Origin: Paracoccus laeviglucosivorans
Lineage (GTDB): Bacteria > Pseudomonadota > Alphaproteobacteria > Rhodobacterales > Rhodobacteraceae
NCBI RefSeq assembly: GCF_900182695.1
Contig: NZ_FXTK01000021.1
Span: 1 to 62,863, forward strand
DNA: 62,863 nt
Reading direction: 5' to 3'
Below, piece by piece: positions 1-12,210 of the stretch. The position numbers were made by a program, and so were the translations under genes. A model generated the notes under the pieces. That model had not been told where the DNA came from. It saw only the letters and a list, made by a program, of their open reading frames with translations, and did no database searches. The first letter of the stretch is position 1; each line of letters opens with the position of its first letter.

Positions 1-482
1 CGGTCGCGCAGCATCATCAGGCAGCCCAGCGGCGTGCAGGGCACCATGGCCTTTTGCCCGGTGGCCAGCCGGCCCGCATTGATGACGTGGAAGCCGTCGA
101 CATCCTTGGCGGGTTCGATGGCGTTGAGGACGGCCTCGGCGTCCACATGCTTGGGCAGCGGCAGCTGCACCAGGATGCCATGCACGGCCGGATCGCGGTT
201 CAACTGGTCGATCAGCGCCATCAGATCGGCCTGGGGTGTGGTGTCGGCCAGCTTGTGTTCGAAGCTGTTCATCCCCGCCTCGCGCGTCTGGATGCCCTTG
301 TTGCGGACATAGACCTCGGACGCCGGATCCTCGCCCACAAGCACAACCGCAAGGCCGGGAACGATCCCACGCCCCGCAAGCGCCGACACACCAGACGCAA
401 CTCGCGAACGGATCAGCGTCGAAAACGCGCGGCCGTCGATAAGATTGAAATTCGCAATTACTTTAAGCGGCATTTCCAGCAT
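1..482 (-). CDS. folD: FolD, bifunctional methylenetetrahydrofolate dehydrogenase/cyclohydrolase (partial, C-terminus off the window)
   Basis: Cytosolic enzyme oxidising 5,10-methylene-THF to methenyl-THF and hydrolysing it to 10-formyl-THF. The visible N-terminal ~160 residues carry FolD signatures: [19 protein letters not shown], the [10 protein letters not shown] substrate-binding segment, [12 protein letters not shown], and the start of the MVPCTPLG motif; the NADP domain lies outside the window. Translation most likely begins at the ATG at 482, preceded by AAAGGG at good spacing; a second in-frame ATG is at 473. It directly follows tdm on the same strand, which fits its job: TMAO demethylation delivers formaldehyde to THF, and FolD oxidises the resulting methylene-THF. 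Sarcosine oxidation from the creatinine block would feed the same pool (inference). Confidence 0.93.
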   Translation of the reverse strand, partial: MLEMPLKVIANFNLIDGRAFSTLIRSRVASGVSALAGRGIVPGLAVVLVGEDPASEVYVRNKGIQTREAGMNSFEHKLADTTPQADLMALIDQLNRDPAVHGILVQLPLPKHVDAEAVLNAIEPAKDVDGFHVINAGRLATGQKAMVPCTPLGCLMMLRD

Positions 483-543
483 CAGATACCCTTTCAGCCC
501 CGGCACTGGCCGAAACGTTTCATTAGAGAGTTGTCTCATTAGG

Positions 544-2910
544 TCAGGATCGCGGTCTTTCCTTCGCGGGGTCGTAATGCGGGAATGGCGTTATGCGCGC
601 AGCCAAGCGTTTTTGCTGTCCGTCGAGCTTGCCGACCTCGATTTCGGTGCCCTCGGCCGCATGGGTGACGTCGACGCGGGCCAGGGCGATCTGGCGGTCC
701 ATCAGCGGCGACCACATCGCCGAGGTGATCTCGCCGATCTCGGCGCGGCCGACATGCAGGCAATCGCCGTGATGGGCAGGGATGCGGGTGTCGATCTCGA
801 GGCCGACCAGCTTCCAGCGCGGATTTTCCTTGCGCCGGATGAGGGCCTCGCGGCCGATGAAGTCATCGGGCTTGGTTTTCAGCGGCACGGTAAAGCCGAT
901 GCCGGCCTCGAACGGGTCGGTCTGGTCGGTGAACTCGTAATCGGCAAAGACAAGACCGGCTTCGATGCGCAGCAGGTCCAGCGCGGCCAGACCCATGGGG
1001 CGGATGCCATGCGGCTGGCCTGCGGCCATCACGGCATCGAATACCTCGGCCCCGTCCTTGGGGTGGCAAAAGATCTCATAGCCCAGCTCTCCGGTATAGC
1101 CGGTGCGCGACACCACGACCGGGGCGCCATTCGCACCGCCGATGCGGCCCACGGTCCAGCGGAACCAACCCAGTTCAGAGATGGCGGTCTGATGCGGCGC
1201 GGTCCAGATCGCCGCATTCATCAGATCGCGGCTTTTCGGACCCTGCACCGCCAGATTGTGCAACTGGTTGGTTGATGAGCGGATCATCACGTTCAACCCC
1301 AGCGCAACCGCCTGCTGCCGCATCCATTCGCCGCCGAAATCGCTGCCGCCGATCCAGCGGAAACGGTCTGGACCCATGCGGAACAGCGTGCCGTCGTCGA
1401 TCATGCCGCCATGAGGATAGCACATCGCCGAATAGACGACCTGACCCACGCCCAGCTTTTTGACGTCGCGGGTCAGCACCCATTGCATCAGTGCCTCGGC
1501 ATCGGGGCCGGTCACCTCGAACTTGCGCAGTGCCGACAGGTCCATCACCGCGACGGCGTTGCGGCAGGCGCGGTATTCTTCTTCGGGAGAGGAGTTCGGG
1601 AAGGTATTGGGCAGCCAAAAGCCCTTATATTCGACAAAATCGCGGGTCAGCGCGGCAAAGCGGTCGTGAAAGGCGGTCTGTCGGGTCATGATGGGGTCGC
1701 TGTCCGGCATGGGGCGCCAGGCAGAGGCGCGCTGGAATGTTTCGGTCGCGCCATAGCTGCGCACATGGATATCGCTGAGATGCCAGCCATTGGCCGGGCT
1801 GGTATCGTCGGGGCAGGCCGAGGACACGCAGACCACATCGGTCAGCGCCCGCATCAGGACGTAATCGCCGGGGCGCGACCATGGCTCATCGGTCATCAAC
1901 ACGCCATGCGCGTCGATCCATGTGTTGAAAAAGAAGTTCGCCGCCATCCAGCCCTTGCGCGGATCGACGCCGTAAGGCGCCAGCGCGGCGTTGAAATTGT
2001 CCGAGCAGTTGGCATGGCCCGGATAGCCGATATCGTCGTAATATTTCGCGGCGCAGGCCATGGCGAATGCGTCATGGCGACCGCAGGTGTCTTGCACCAC
2101 CTCGATCAGCGGGGTCATGTCATGGTCGAAATATTTCGCATGCAGGCCGGGCATCGCATAGCTGTGCCCCAGCAGGGTGCGCGTCGTGGTCACATCCAGC
2201 GGGTTCTGAATGCCGCGATCCAGCTTGCGGGCGTCAAAGCATTGGAAATCGGTGCATTGGCGACCGTCCACGTCCAGCACCTGAATATATTCTCCGGCGC
2301 GGACCAGATAGGCCTGCGCTGTCGCCGATGTGACCCGGATATCCAGAATGGGATCGGCCAAGGGATCGGGCAGTTCGAACCCGGTTTTGCGGCGCGGATC
2401 GGCGCGGTCGATCAGCAGCGTCAGGGGCGTGGCCGTCTGGTGACTGTCCGGGGCCATCGCGACGGCAGGGGCCGCGACGATCAGCCAGCCCGCCGCCTGC
2501 GCTGTCAGGCTGGCGCTGTCGCCTGCGGGGCTGGTGGGATCAAACAGCGTGACCGCGCGCAGATTGGCGGGGTCGACGCCGCGCAGCCGCATGCCCCGCG
2601 CAAGCTGGCACAGGCTGTCATCGCCTTGGGCCAGAACCTGCATGATCCCCTGCGCCAGACCGGCTGATGCCCGGTCCAGCAGATCGGCGGCGCGGCCCTG
2701 CAGCGTGGCAGTCGCCAGTTCGGCGCGCTGCCCGCCTTCGGCATTGATCACCGTCAGCCGGTCGCCTGCGGCCAAGGCCTGCATCAGCGCCCCGCCGCCG
2801 GGGATATTATGGCGTTCCTGCGCGGGGGCACGTCCGGTCGGCTGGCCCAGCCGCATCCGACTGGGCTGCGGCGGACCCGGCCGGAACAGGCGGGTGAAGG
2901 GGGTGTTCAT
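544..2910 (-). CDS. tdm: Trimethylamine N-oxide demethylase (TMAO aldolase)
   Basis: Predicted cytosolic enzyme splitting TMAO into dimethylamine and formaldehyde, with the formaldehyde captured on tetrahydrofolate. The 788-aa protein has the fused architecture known for Tdm: an N-terminal part of about 185 residues, a DUF1989/urea-carboxylase-associated-type domain (~185-390) with several cysteines (219, 276, 361, 366) as possible metal ligands, and a C-terminal GcvT/aminomethyltransferase-like folate domain (~410-788) with [15 protein letters not shown] and the [10 protein letters not shown] region. A stand-alone DmdA or GcvT lacks the DUF1989 half. The position downstream of a TmoXVW-type transporter and upstream of folD matches the TMAO-catabolic arrangement known in marine Rhodobacteraceae. 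A start at 2910 leaves a proline/arginine-rich leader; a slightly later start is possible. Ligand assignment is inference. Confidence 0.88.
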   Translation of the reverse strand: MNTPFTRLFRPGPPQPSRMRLGQPTGRAPAQERHNIPGGGALMQALAAGDRLTVINAEGGQRAELATATLQGRAADLLDRASAGLAQGIMQVLAQGDDSLCQLARGMRLRGVDPANLRAVTLFDPTSPAGDSASLTAQAAGWLIVAAPAVAMAPDSHQTATPLTLLIDRADPRRKTGFELPDPLADPILDIRVTSATAQAYLVRAGEYIQVLDVDGRQCTDFQCFDARKLDRGIQNPLDVTTTRTLLGHSYAMPGLHAKYFDHDMTPLIEVVQDTCGRHDAFAMACAAKYYDDIGYPGHANCSDNFNAALAPYGVDPRKGWMAANFFFNTWIDAHGVLMTDEPWSRPGDYVLMRALTDVVCVSSACPDDTSPANGWHLSDIHVRSYGATETFQRASAWRPMPDSDPIMTRQTAFHDRFAALTRDFVEYKGFWLPNTFPNSSPEEEYRACRNAVAVMDLSALRKFEVTGPDAEALMQWVLTRDVKKLGVGQVVYSAMCYPHGGMIDDGTLFRMGPDRFRWIGGSDFGGEWMRQQAVALGLNVMIRSSTNQLHNLAVQGPKSRDLMNAAIWTAPHQTAISELGWFRWTVGRIGGANGAPVVVSRTGYTGELGYEIFCHPKDGAEVFDAVMAAGQPHGIRPMGLAALDLLRIEAGLVFADYEFTDQTDPFEAGIGFTVPLKTKPDDFIGREALIRRKENPRWKLVGLEIDTRIPAHHGDCLHVGRAEIGEITSAMWSPLMDRQIALARVDVTHAAEGTEIEVGKLDGQQKRLAARITPFPHYDPAKERPRS

Positions 2911-2929
2911 GGCTAAGACCTTGGCTTTG

Positions 2930-2961
2930 AAAAATGGGGCGGCAGACCGGGCCGCCGCCCC
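2930..2961 (-). terminator. Stem-loop plus T-run between tmoW and tdm (attenuator-like)
   Basis: GGGGCGGC at 2936-2943 pairs perfectly with GCCGCCCC at 2954-2961 across a 10-nt loop. Read on the minus strand, the stem is followed by ATTTTT. It sits in the 91-bp gap between tmoW and tdm, so it could reduce read-through from the transporter genes into the demethylase. tdm may also have its own promoter. Confidence 0.5.
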
Positions 2962-3001
2962 AGTCGGGGGGAGGAAAAGCTTTGGCGGATGGCAAGAGCC
3001 G

Positions 3002-4968
3002 TCATAGGCTCAGCATGGCCTTGCGTGTTGCCGACCACCGCATCAGCAGATGGTCGACCATCAATCCGATGAAGGCGACGGCGAAACCCAGGACCAGCCC
3101 CTTGCCGACATCGGTCGACGAAAGCGCGCGTTGCATTTCTTGGCCAAGATCCTGCGTGCCGATGAAGGCCGCGATGATGACCATGAACAGCGCGAACATC
3201 ACCGATTGGTTCAACCCGATCATGAAGGTTGGCAGCGCCAGCGGCATCCGCACGGACCACAGGATCTGCCGGCTTGTCGCCCCGCTCATCTGCGCGGCCT
3301 CGACCGTTTCCGGCGGGACCCCTTGCAGCCCCTCGACCGTGTAGCGGACCAAGGGGACAGTGGCGAAGACGATGACGGCGGCGACGACCGCCACGTCATT
3401 CACGCCGAAAAGCATGATCACCGGGATAAGGTATATGAAGCTGGGGAAGGTCTGGAACGTATCGCAAAGCAACAGCATGCGTGTGGCGCGGCCTTGATTG
3501 CGGGCCGCCCAGATGCCCAGCGGCACGCCGACAAGCAGTGCGAGCGCAACCGCCGTGCATATCGTATAGATCGTGATCATGGCCCGGTCCCACCATCCCG
3601 AAAGCGCGATGGGCACGAAGAAGGCAAGACAGATCACCGCCGAGCGCAGGCCGCCGATGCGCCAGCCTATGGCTGCAAGTGCAAGCAGAACGGCCGAGTA
3701 GGGCAGCCATAGCATGCCATTGCGCAGCGGGATCAGCAGCCAAGTGATCAAGAACCAGCGCAACCATTCGGTCAGTGGTTTCACCAGATCGATTAGCGCA
3801 TTGACCGCCGCGTCGATCGGGCTCGCAAGGCTAAGCGCCTGACCTCGCTCGACCACGTGGAAATAGGGGATGACGTGCGCAAGCAGAAACCCCCCGATGA
3901 CAAGACCGATCCACCAAAGGAACATCCGGTTCCGGCGTGCCCAGCCCGCGCTCGGCTCGGGGTGGTCGGGCTGATGCAGCGACCACGCCTTGGACAGCCG
4001 GTCCAGCGCAATGGCCAGCAGAACGATGGTGACGCCGATTTCAAAGGACAGCCCGATCTTCAGCGCCTGCAGCAGTTGCAGCAGCTTTTGACCGAGGCCC
4101 GGCATGCCGATGAACGACGCAAGCACCACCATGGCAAGCGATTGCATGATGACCTGATTGATGCCGACCAAGATCTCGGTCCGGGCGGCAGGCAGCCTGA
4201 CCCTTGTCATCAGCTGCAGGCGGTTTGCGCCGCTCATCAGGCCGCTTTCGATGATCTCGGGCGACACGCGGCGTAGGCCCAGCATGGTCATTCGGATCAT
4301 CGGCGGCACCGAGAAGATGATCGTTACGATCGCGCCGGATTTCGGGCCGACACCGACAAACACCACAACCGGGATCATGTAGGCGAAGTGGGGCAGGGAC
4401 TGTGCGACGTTCAGGACGGGGTTCAAGAGCTTTTCGAACCAGCCATGCCGCCAGCCAAGAATGCCAAGCCCCAACCCCAAAGCGACCGAGATCGGTGTCG
4501 CGACGACGATCACCGACAAGGTCTCCATCGCCCATTTCCACTGTCCCATGACGGCGATCCAGACGAAGGTGCCGCCCGTCAGCGCCGCCAGTTTCCAGCC
4601 GCGCAGGACGTATCCCGCCATTCCGACCGTCAGGGCAATGACGACCCAGGGGATTGCGCCCAGATGCGGCCAGCGATTGCGCCCGTAAAGCAGGTTTGCC
4701 GTCACATCCAGCGCCGCCTCGACGCCCGAGGCGACCCAGCGGGTCAATTGCGTCATCCCAAGATCGTCGCGCAGAAAATCGAACACGGCGTTGATCCAGT
4801 CGGCGAAGGGCACGACCATCCCCTCGGGCAGGCGGATCAGGCCAGCCGGCAGCATTGGCTTAAAGGCGACCAAAGCCAGCGCAAAAGCCGCGATCAGGGC
4901 GGCGGGGGATGTCGTCATCCGACGCGCACCGCCCGCGCCCGCCTGCTTTGTGATGATGCCGGGGCCCA

Positions 4969-4972
<4 letters not shown>
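3002..4972 (-). CDS. tmoW: TMAO ABC transporter, double permease subunit TmoW
   Basis: Inner-membrane permease of a glycine-betaine/proline-like (ProW-type) importer, here assigned to TMAO from context. The 656-aa protein is a tandem fusion of two permease modules. Each has about six membrane segments and an EAA-type coupling loop: one around GLRRVSPEIIESGLMSGA and the second around GLQGVPPETVEAAQMSGA. Single ProW proteins are about half this length, while the double-length form is known for TmoW. The start codon overlaps the tmoV stop (ATGA), with a second ATG directly after, so translation is coupled. Substrate specificity is inferred from tdm and tmoX rather than from permease residues. 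Confidence 0.85.
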
Positions 4973-7139
<2,167 letters not shown>

Positions 7140-7198
7140 CTAGGTAATGTTGTGAAAAAATGTTAACAGGTCACTGGAAGCCTGCGAAAGAAGCCCAG

Positions 7199-7903
7199 AT
7201 GACCGCGCGCGCCAGACATATCGTTATCATCGAGGATGAGCCCGTCACCCGCGCGACGCTGACGGCCTATCTTGAAACCTTCGGCTATCGGATCACCGAA
7301 TGCGCAAGTGCCGAGGCCGCAGAGGAAACCCTTGCACTGGATCCGGCCGATCTGTTGATCGTCGACATCAATCTGGTCGGAAAGGACGGATTGGAAATCA
7401 CGCGTGAACAGCGTGCGAAATCCGAAATCGGCATCATTCTTTTGTCCGGGCGCACCGATGACGTTGATCGGATCGTCGGGCTGGAGCTTGGCGCGGACGA
7501 CTATGTCTGCAAGCCTTTCAACAGGCGGGAACTGGCTGCGCGGGTCAAGAACCTGTTGCGGCGCACGGCAGCAATACGGCAACTGCAACGCCGCATCGTG
7601 CAGTTCGAGCAGTTCAGCTTTGACATTTCCGCACGGCAGCTGTCGGACGGAGAGGGCACCCATGTCCCGCTGACGCGCGCCGAGTTCGAGTTGCTGCGCG
7701 TGCTGGTTACAAATCCCGGCATCGTGCTGGACCGCGATCGGCTACTGGCCAATATCACCCACCGCATCGACGGCACAAATCTAAGGACCGTGGATGTCCT
7801 GATCCGGCGTCTGCGGCGCAAGCTAGGTGACGATCCCAAGGCGCCGCGCATTCTGGGCACCGCGCATGGCGAGGGCTATGTGTTCACTGCCAGACTGGCC
7901 TGA
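7199..7903 (+). CDS. torR: TorR-like OmpR-family response regulator
   Basis: DNA-binding response regulator expected to be phosphorylated by TorS. It has an N-terminal receiver domain starting HIVIIEDEPVT, phosphoacceptor Asp56 in LLIVDINLVG and the KPF switch lysine, then a C-terminal winged helix with LRTVDVLIRRLRRKL and HGEGYVF. Both halves resemble E. coli TorR closely (IVEDEPVT; GLEMGADDYV; LRTVDVLIRRLR). I chose the ATG at 7199 because the resulting N-terminus matches TorR, although the frame also allows an ATG at 7160. The 3' end overlaps torS by 28 bp in convergent orientation. No TMAO reductase (torCAD) is in the window, so the likely targets are the adjacent tmo/tdm genes (inference). 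Confidence 0.86.
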   Translation: MTARARHIVIIEDEPVTRATLTAYLETFGYRITECASAEAAEETLALDPADLLIVDINLVGKDGLEITREQRAKSEIGIILLSGRTDDVDRIVGLELGADDYVCKPFNRRELAARVKNLLRRTAAIRQLQRRIVQFEQFSFDISARQLSDGEGTHVPLTRAEFELLRVLVTNPGIVLDRDRLLANITHRIDGTNLRTVDVLIRRLRRKLGDDPKAPRILGTAHGEGYVFTARLA

Positions 7904-10737
7904 AGACTGGCCGGATCGGCCCTGAGCATCGCCAGCTCTGCCTTGACCCGCATTGCGCTGGACCGGGCGGTTTGCTGCAATGGCCCCCAGATCGACAGCG
8001 CCGGGCCATCGTCCTTCAGCGCGCGCTCGAAATCCTGCAGTCCGGCCACGAGTTCGGGCAGATGAAAATTCCCGCTTGCGCCGCGCAACCGATGCGCGGC
8101 CTTGATGGCTGCCGCTGTATCATGAGCGGAAAGCGCGAATTCGATCGCCGCGACATCCTTGGACAGGCGTTCCAGGAACAACTCGCAAAGTGCCATGACA
8201 CGCGGGGCGGGCAGGTCGACAAGCGCCGCGGCCAGCACCGAGCACGTCTTTGCAGGCATGATCCTGCACAAGGCCGTCCACAGCTCGGAGGGCGAGATCG
8301 GCTTTGACAGCACCTGCGTCATCCCCGCCGCATGGCACGAGGCAATTTCCTCGGATTGCAAATGCGCGGAAATCCCGATTACCTCGACAGCTTGTCCGGC
8401 AGGCATCTGCCGGATCAGGCGGGCCGCATCGATGCCGGACATGCCGGGCAGATTGACGTCCATCAGCACGGCATCAAAACGCCCAGCCAGAACCCGCACC
8501 AGCGCGTCCTCGGCATTTTCCACCATCTCGAAGCGGTGTCCCATCCGGGTCAGATACCCTTCAAGGACCAGACGGTTCACCGCATGATCCTCGACCACCA
8601 ACAGGTTCAGGGGGATGTCGGCCACCTCGCTGGGCGCTACATCTGGTGCGGCCTCTGCGGGCGGGAAATGTGCCTGGAACCGGAAGGTTGCGCCTTGCCC
8701 GGGCACACTTTCGACGGACAGACGCCCCCCCATCGCCGTTGCCAGCTGTCGGCTGATGGCAAGTCCCAGGCCGGTGCCGCCATAGCGCGCCGCCGTCGTC
8801 TCATCCTCTTGTTCAAAGATGCCGAAGATCCGCTCTTGCGCGTCCTGTGCAATTCCCTTGCCGGTATCCGAAACATACAGATCGACCCCGACCAGCCCAT
8901 TTTCGGCGGGCGCGCAATGCAGGGTGACGGTGATGCCGCCCTGATCGGTAAACCGGATCGCGTTGGTCAGCAGATTGAACAGGATCTGACGAACCCTTGG
9001 CGGATCGAATTGCAGCCAGCGCGTTTCGGACAGTCGAGTTTGCAGCCGAAGCCCTTTTTCCTCGGCGGCGGGGGTCATCAGCGATACCGCGTCCCGCACC
9101 AGCGCGACCGGGTCGCAGGGCACCGGCTTCATCACGATTGCCGCATCCGAGTTCTTGGCATCGTCCAGCAATGTATTCAGCATCGTCATCAGGCCTTCGC
9201 CGGATGTCAGTGCGGTCCTGACACGATGTTCTGTCGCGGTCGGCAGTTTCTCTTGCGTCAATCCATGCAGCAGGCCGATGACGCCGTTCATCGGGGTGCG
9301 GATTTCATGGCTCATGGTCGCCAGAAACTGCGATTTGGCGCGGTCGGCCGCTTCTGCCCGGGTGCGCGCCGCCGCATGGGCATCGACCTCGTCGCGCAGT
9401 CTTTGGGTCTGCTCGTCGACCAGCTGGCGCAGTTCTTCGCGATGTCGTCGCAGTTCCTTGAGGTTTCGGTCCCGCTCTGCCGCCAGGTCGCGATTTTCCA
9501 GAGCCTGCAGGCGAAAGACCTCGACTGCCTTTTCCATTCGCCCGATTTCGTCCTGGCCCTTGGGGATAACCGCCTCGTGCAGGTCTCCTTGCAAAAGTGC
9601 CCCCATCCGGTCGGCCAGGGCATCCAGCCGCTTGGTGATTTTCCCCCTGACAAAGAACCAGACGACACTGGCCGAGATCAGCAGCGCCGCAAGCGAGCCC
9701 AGGGTCGAGGTGACCAGCGTCGCGCGGATGGCTGATTGGGCGGATTTTCCTGCCGCCGCGGCGCTGGCCGCGATCGTATCCGCAAGCGCCCCCGCCTCGA
9801 CGTCCAGACGCAACGCGGCTTGCCGCAACCCGGCCTGGGTCGTTTCGATCTGCGCCTCCAATGCGATCAGCTGCGCGGTCAGTTCGATGATGTTCCGTGT
9901 CCGCGGCGGCGTGTCGATTGCGGGGTCAATCCTTCGCAACAACAGCAGCGCGCGTTCGGCCCGGCTGCGATCCGGCGTCAGAGCCATCCGTCTTGTGACG
10001 ATCTGCAAGCGCGAAGTCAGGGCATTGCGAAGCGACGTCAGTTCGGCATTGCTTCTTGTTTCGCTGATGCGGTTCAAAAGCATGGCGATCTCGGCGACAT
10101 GGGCCCGCAATTCGAACATCTGTCCCAGCTGGAAAAGGTCCAGTTCGATCAGCTTGTCGAGTGTTTCGCCCAAGGCCTGCTGCTGGTTCCAAAGATCGTA
10201 AAGGCTGGACACCCCGGCCGAAGTTGCGGCCTCGGCATTCGCGGCCAATGTATCGGTGATCTCCAGCAGCTCGGCGGTGACCTGATGGCCCTCGGTCAGA
10301 TGACGTTTCTGTTCAGCCCCGGTCGCCAGGCGCCGCTGGACCAGCAGATCCAGCTGGTCGATGCCGCGCCGCACCTCGGTTTCGGATTGGGCAAGCGCCG
10401 GGGGAAGCACCCTGCCGCTTTGCTCATAACGGCCAATACGGTCGCGCAGAGCGTCGACCTGCTGGAAAAGGAACGCCGCGCGCTCGGCTCTGGCACCGTC
10501 ATTTGGGACCGAGGCAAGCAGGGGCGCCATCGCAACGACGCGGCTGGCTTCCTCGGTGAATCCGCGCACCTCGGCAATCGCGGGCAAGGTCTGATCGTTC
10601 AGACGCGCCTGGCTTTCGGCAAGGTCACGCAGTTCCATCCAGCCCAGGATCCCCATGATGCCGGGTGCGCCGGCAATGACGACAAAGGCCAGCAAAAGCT
10701 GCCAACCCAATCTTGCCTTGCGCGAAAACGACCGCAA
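7876..10737 (-). CDS. torS: TorS-like unorthodox hybrid sensor kinase
   Basis: Inner-membrane phosphorelay kinase of 953 aa with TorS layout: N-terminal membrane anchor (~12-32), a long helical periplasmic sensor, a second membrane segment (~335-355), HAMP/linker, HisKA with phospho-acceptor His477 in ATMSHEIRTP, HATPase, receiver Asp760 in VLMDVNLPG, and a C-terminal Hpt domain with His882 in IKAAHRLRGASGN. E. coli TorS has the same order and similar length. It lies divergently from torT and converges on torR. In the known system TorT presents TMAO to the TorS periplasmic domain, which starts a His-Asp-His-Asp relay to TorR. The sensor domain is too diverged to confirm ligand residues by eye. 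Confidence 0.85.
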   Translation of the reverse strand: MRSFSRKARLGWQLLLAFVVIAGAPGIMGILGWMELRDLAESQARLNDQTLPAIAEVRGFTEEASRVVAMAPLLASVPNDGARAERAAFLFQQVDALRDRIGRYEQSGRVLPPALAQSETEVRRGIDQLDLLVQRRLATGAEQKRHLTEGHQVTAELLEITDTLAANAEAATSAGVSSLYDLWNQQQALGETLDKLIELDLFQLGQMFELRAHVAEIAMLLNRISETRSNAELTSLRNALTSRLQIVTRRMALTPDRSRAERALLLLRRIDPAIDTPPRTRNIIELTAQLIALEAQIETTQAGLRQAALRLDVEAGALADTIAASAAAAGKSAQSAIRATLVTSTLGSLAALLISASVVWFFVRGKITKRLDALADRMGALLQGDLHEAVIPKGQDEIGRMEKAVEVFRLQALENRDLAAERDRNLKELRRHREELRQLVDEQTQRLRDEVDAHAAARTRAEAADRAKSQFLATMSHEIRTPMNGVIGLLHGLTQEKLPTATEHRVRTALTSGEGLMTMLNTLLDDAKNSDAAIVMKPVPCDPVALVRDAVSLMTPAAEEKGLRLQTRLSETRWLQFDPPRVRQILFNLLTNAIRFTDQGGITVTLHCAPAENGLVGVDLYVSDTGKGIAQDAQERIFGIFEQEDETTAARYGGTGLGLAISRQLATAMGGRLSVESVPGQGATFRFQAHFPPAEAAPDVAPSEVADIPLNLLVVEDHAVNRLVLEGYLTRMGHRFEMVENAEDALVRVLAGRFDAVLMDVNLPGMSGIDAARLIRQMPAGQAVEVIGISAHLQSEEIASCHAAGMTQVLSKPISPSELWTALCRIMPAKTCSVLAAALVDLPAPRVMALCELFLERLSKDVAAIEFALSAHDTAAAIKAAHRLRGASGNFHLPELVAGLQDFERALKDDGPALSIWGPLQQTARSSAMRVKAELAMLRADPASLQASLAVNT

Positions 10738-10813
10738 GAACTAACCTCCATGAGACGAGATGCCCGGCCGGGCTGACCAAGGCTATATCGAAACCCAAGC
10801 GTTCGTAACCGAT

Positions 10814-11884
10814 ATGCGACATTTTCTTGAACTGATCGGGGCCGGACTGTTCCTGATTGCGATGGCCCTGCCGTCGCAAGCTGATACCTGGTCGTTGCAG
10901 GTGTTCGATCAACCCTTTCACGACGAAGGCCGTTCGCGACATCTGGACTATCAGCCGCTTGAGCAGGCGACGCGCGGCTGGCGGCTTTGCGTCCTCTATC
11001 CGCATCTCAAGGATGCCTATTGGCTCAGCGTCAACTACGGCATGGTCGAAGAGGCCCGACGCTTGGGCGTTGGGTTCGATCTGTTCGAGGCGGGTGGCTA
11101 TCCCAATCTGGAACGTCAGATCGCGCAACTGCGTGAATGTGCCGATCAACGATATGATGCCGTCGTGATCGGCACCGTTTCCTATGCGGGCCTGACCCCG
11201 GTGCTGACGGAAATTGCCCGCGCCAAACCTGTGATCGCCGTCGTCAATGATATCGATCCGTCGCCCCTTACCGCCAAGGCAAGCGTGCCATGGACTGAAA
11301 TGGGACGTGCCGCGGGACGCGAGCTGGCTCGGCTGCATCCGAAGGGCACGCCGACTGTGGACATCGCATGGTTCCCAGGGCCGCACGGGGCGGGATGGGT
11401 GACCTTCGTCGATGCAGGTTTCCGGCAGGCGCTTGAGGAAAGCTCGGCCCGGATCGTCAGGGTGATGTATGGCGATACCGGCCGTGAAGCGCAGGCACAA
11501 TTGGTCGAGCAGTTGCTTTCAGATGGACAGCACCTGGATTATCTGGTCGGAAGCGGCCCCATGGCCGAGGTTGCCATATCGATCCTGCGCAACCAGGCGG
11601 CGACGGAAAAGACGGGTATCATATCAACCTATATGAGCCATGGCGTGTATCGCGGCATCCGGCGCGGCCGCATTGTTTCAGCACCTGCAGATGCTCCGGT
11701 TATCCAAGGCAAGCTTGGGATCGAAATGTCCATCCGCACATTGGAGGGAAAGCTCAGCATTATACACGCGGGCCCAGCAATTAATATCATCACATCGGAC
11801 AATGCGGACCGGTTCGACCGCTCTGCCAATCTGGCGCCGGCAAGCTTCCTTCCAACATTTTCGGTTCATGCAACGTCAAGGTAA
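10814..11884 (+). CDS. torT: TorT-like periplasmic TMAO-sensing protein
   Basis: Periplasmic binding protein of the ribose-binding fold that partners TorS. From the chosen ATG at 10814 it has a clean signal peptide (about 22 residues, ending PSQA). The mature sequence aligns with E. coli TorT through features such as WRLCVLYPHLKDAYWLS, NYGMVEEARR, FEAGGYPNLE, VVNDID and SHGVYRGIRRGRI. An ATG at 10760 would add 18 residues before the signal peptide and is less likely. The gene diverges from torS with 76 bp between the starts. TorT is specific to TMAO-sensing systems, which strengthens the TMAO assignment of the whole region. Confidence 0.87.
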   Translation: MRHFLELIGAGLFLIAMALPSQADTWSLQVFDQPFHDEGRSRHLDYQPLEQATRGWRLCVLYPHLKDAYWLSVNYGMVEEARRLGVGFDLFEAGGYPNLERQIAQLRECADQRYDAVVIGTVSYAGLTPVLTEIARAKPVIAVVNDIDPSPLTAKASVPWTEMGRAAGRELARLHPKGTPTVDIAWFPGPHGAGWVTFVDAGFRQALEESSARIVRVMYGDTGREAQAQLVEQLLSDGQHLDYLVGSGPMAEVAISILRNQAATEKTGIISTYMSHGVYRGIRRGRIVSAPADAPVIQGKLGIEMSIRTLEGKLSIIHAGPAINIITSDNADRFDRSANLAPASFLPTFSVHATSR

Positions 11885-12210
11885 ATTGCATGGGCAGAGA
11901 GTGGAGAAAGGATCACAATTCATGCCGCACCTGAATGTCGGCCGGCATGAGGTGGCTTTTGTTCGCCGTTTGGACCTCTACGCTTTCGTTCCGATCTGCC
12001 GAGAGCGATGCTCTGTCAAAGGAACCAGCTACACACAGCGACGAGTTCAATTGGGATGCACTTTGTATTGCGCCCATCGGCTGGCAGCACCCTGAGTGCG
12101 CCGCCTCTATGACCGCGGCCGAAACGCCAGCGTTCGGCAAGCTATCAGCGATAGGCGGGGTCGGGCGAAGCGGCACGAACGCTGGGCCGACAGGTTGGAT
12201 CGTCGATGAT
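11885..12210. other. Intergenic region between convergent torT and the cupin gene; contains one hairpin
   Basis: No supportable gene. At 12118-12138 a stem of GCCGAA-ACG and CGTTCGGC (one bulged A, 4-nt loop) lies between two genes that converge, so it may be a weak bidirectional terminator. A long open frame on the plus strand here continues antisense through the cupin gene and is a shadow. Confidence 0.4.

Noticed and set aside
1411..2667. Long plus-strand open frame (418 aa) antisense to tdm
   Set aside because: Low-complexity H/R/G/A-rich translation typical of high-GC antisense frames, with no domain, while the opposite strand codes for a clear enzyme.
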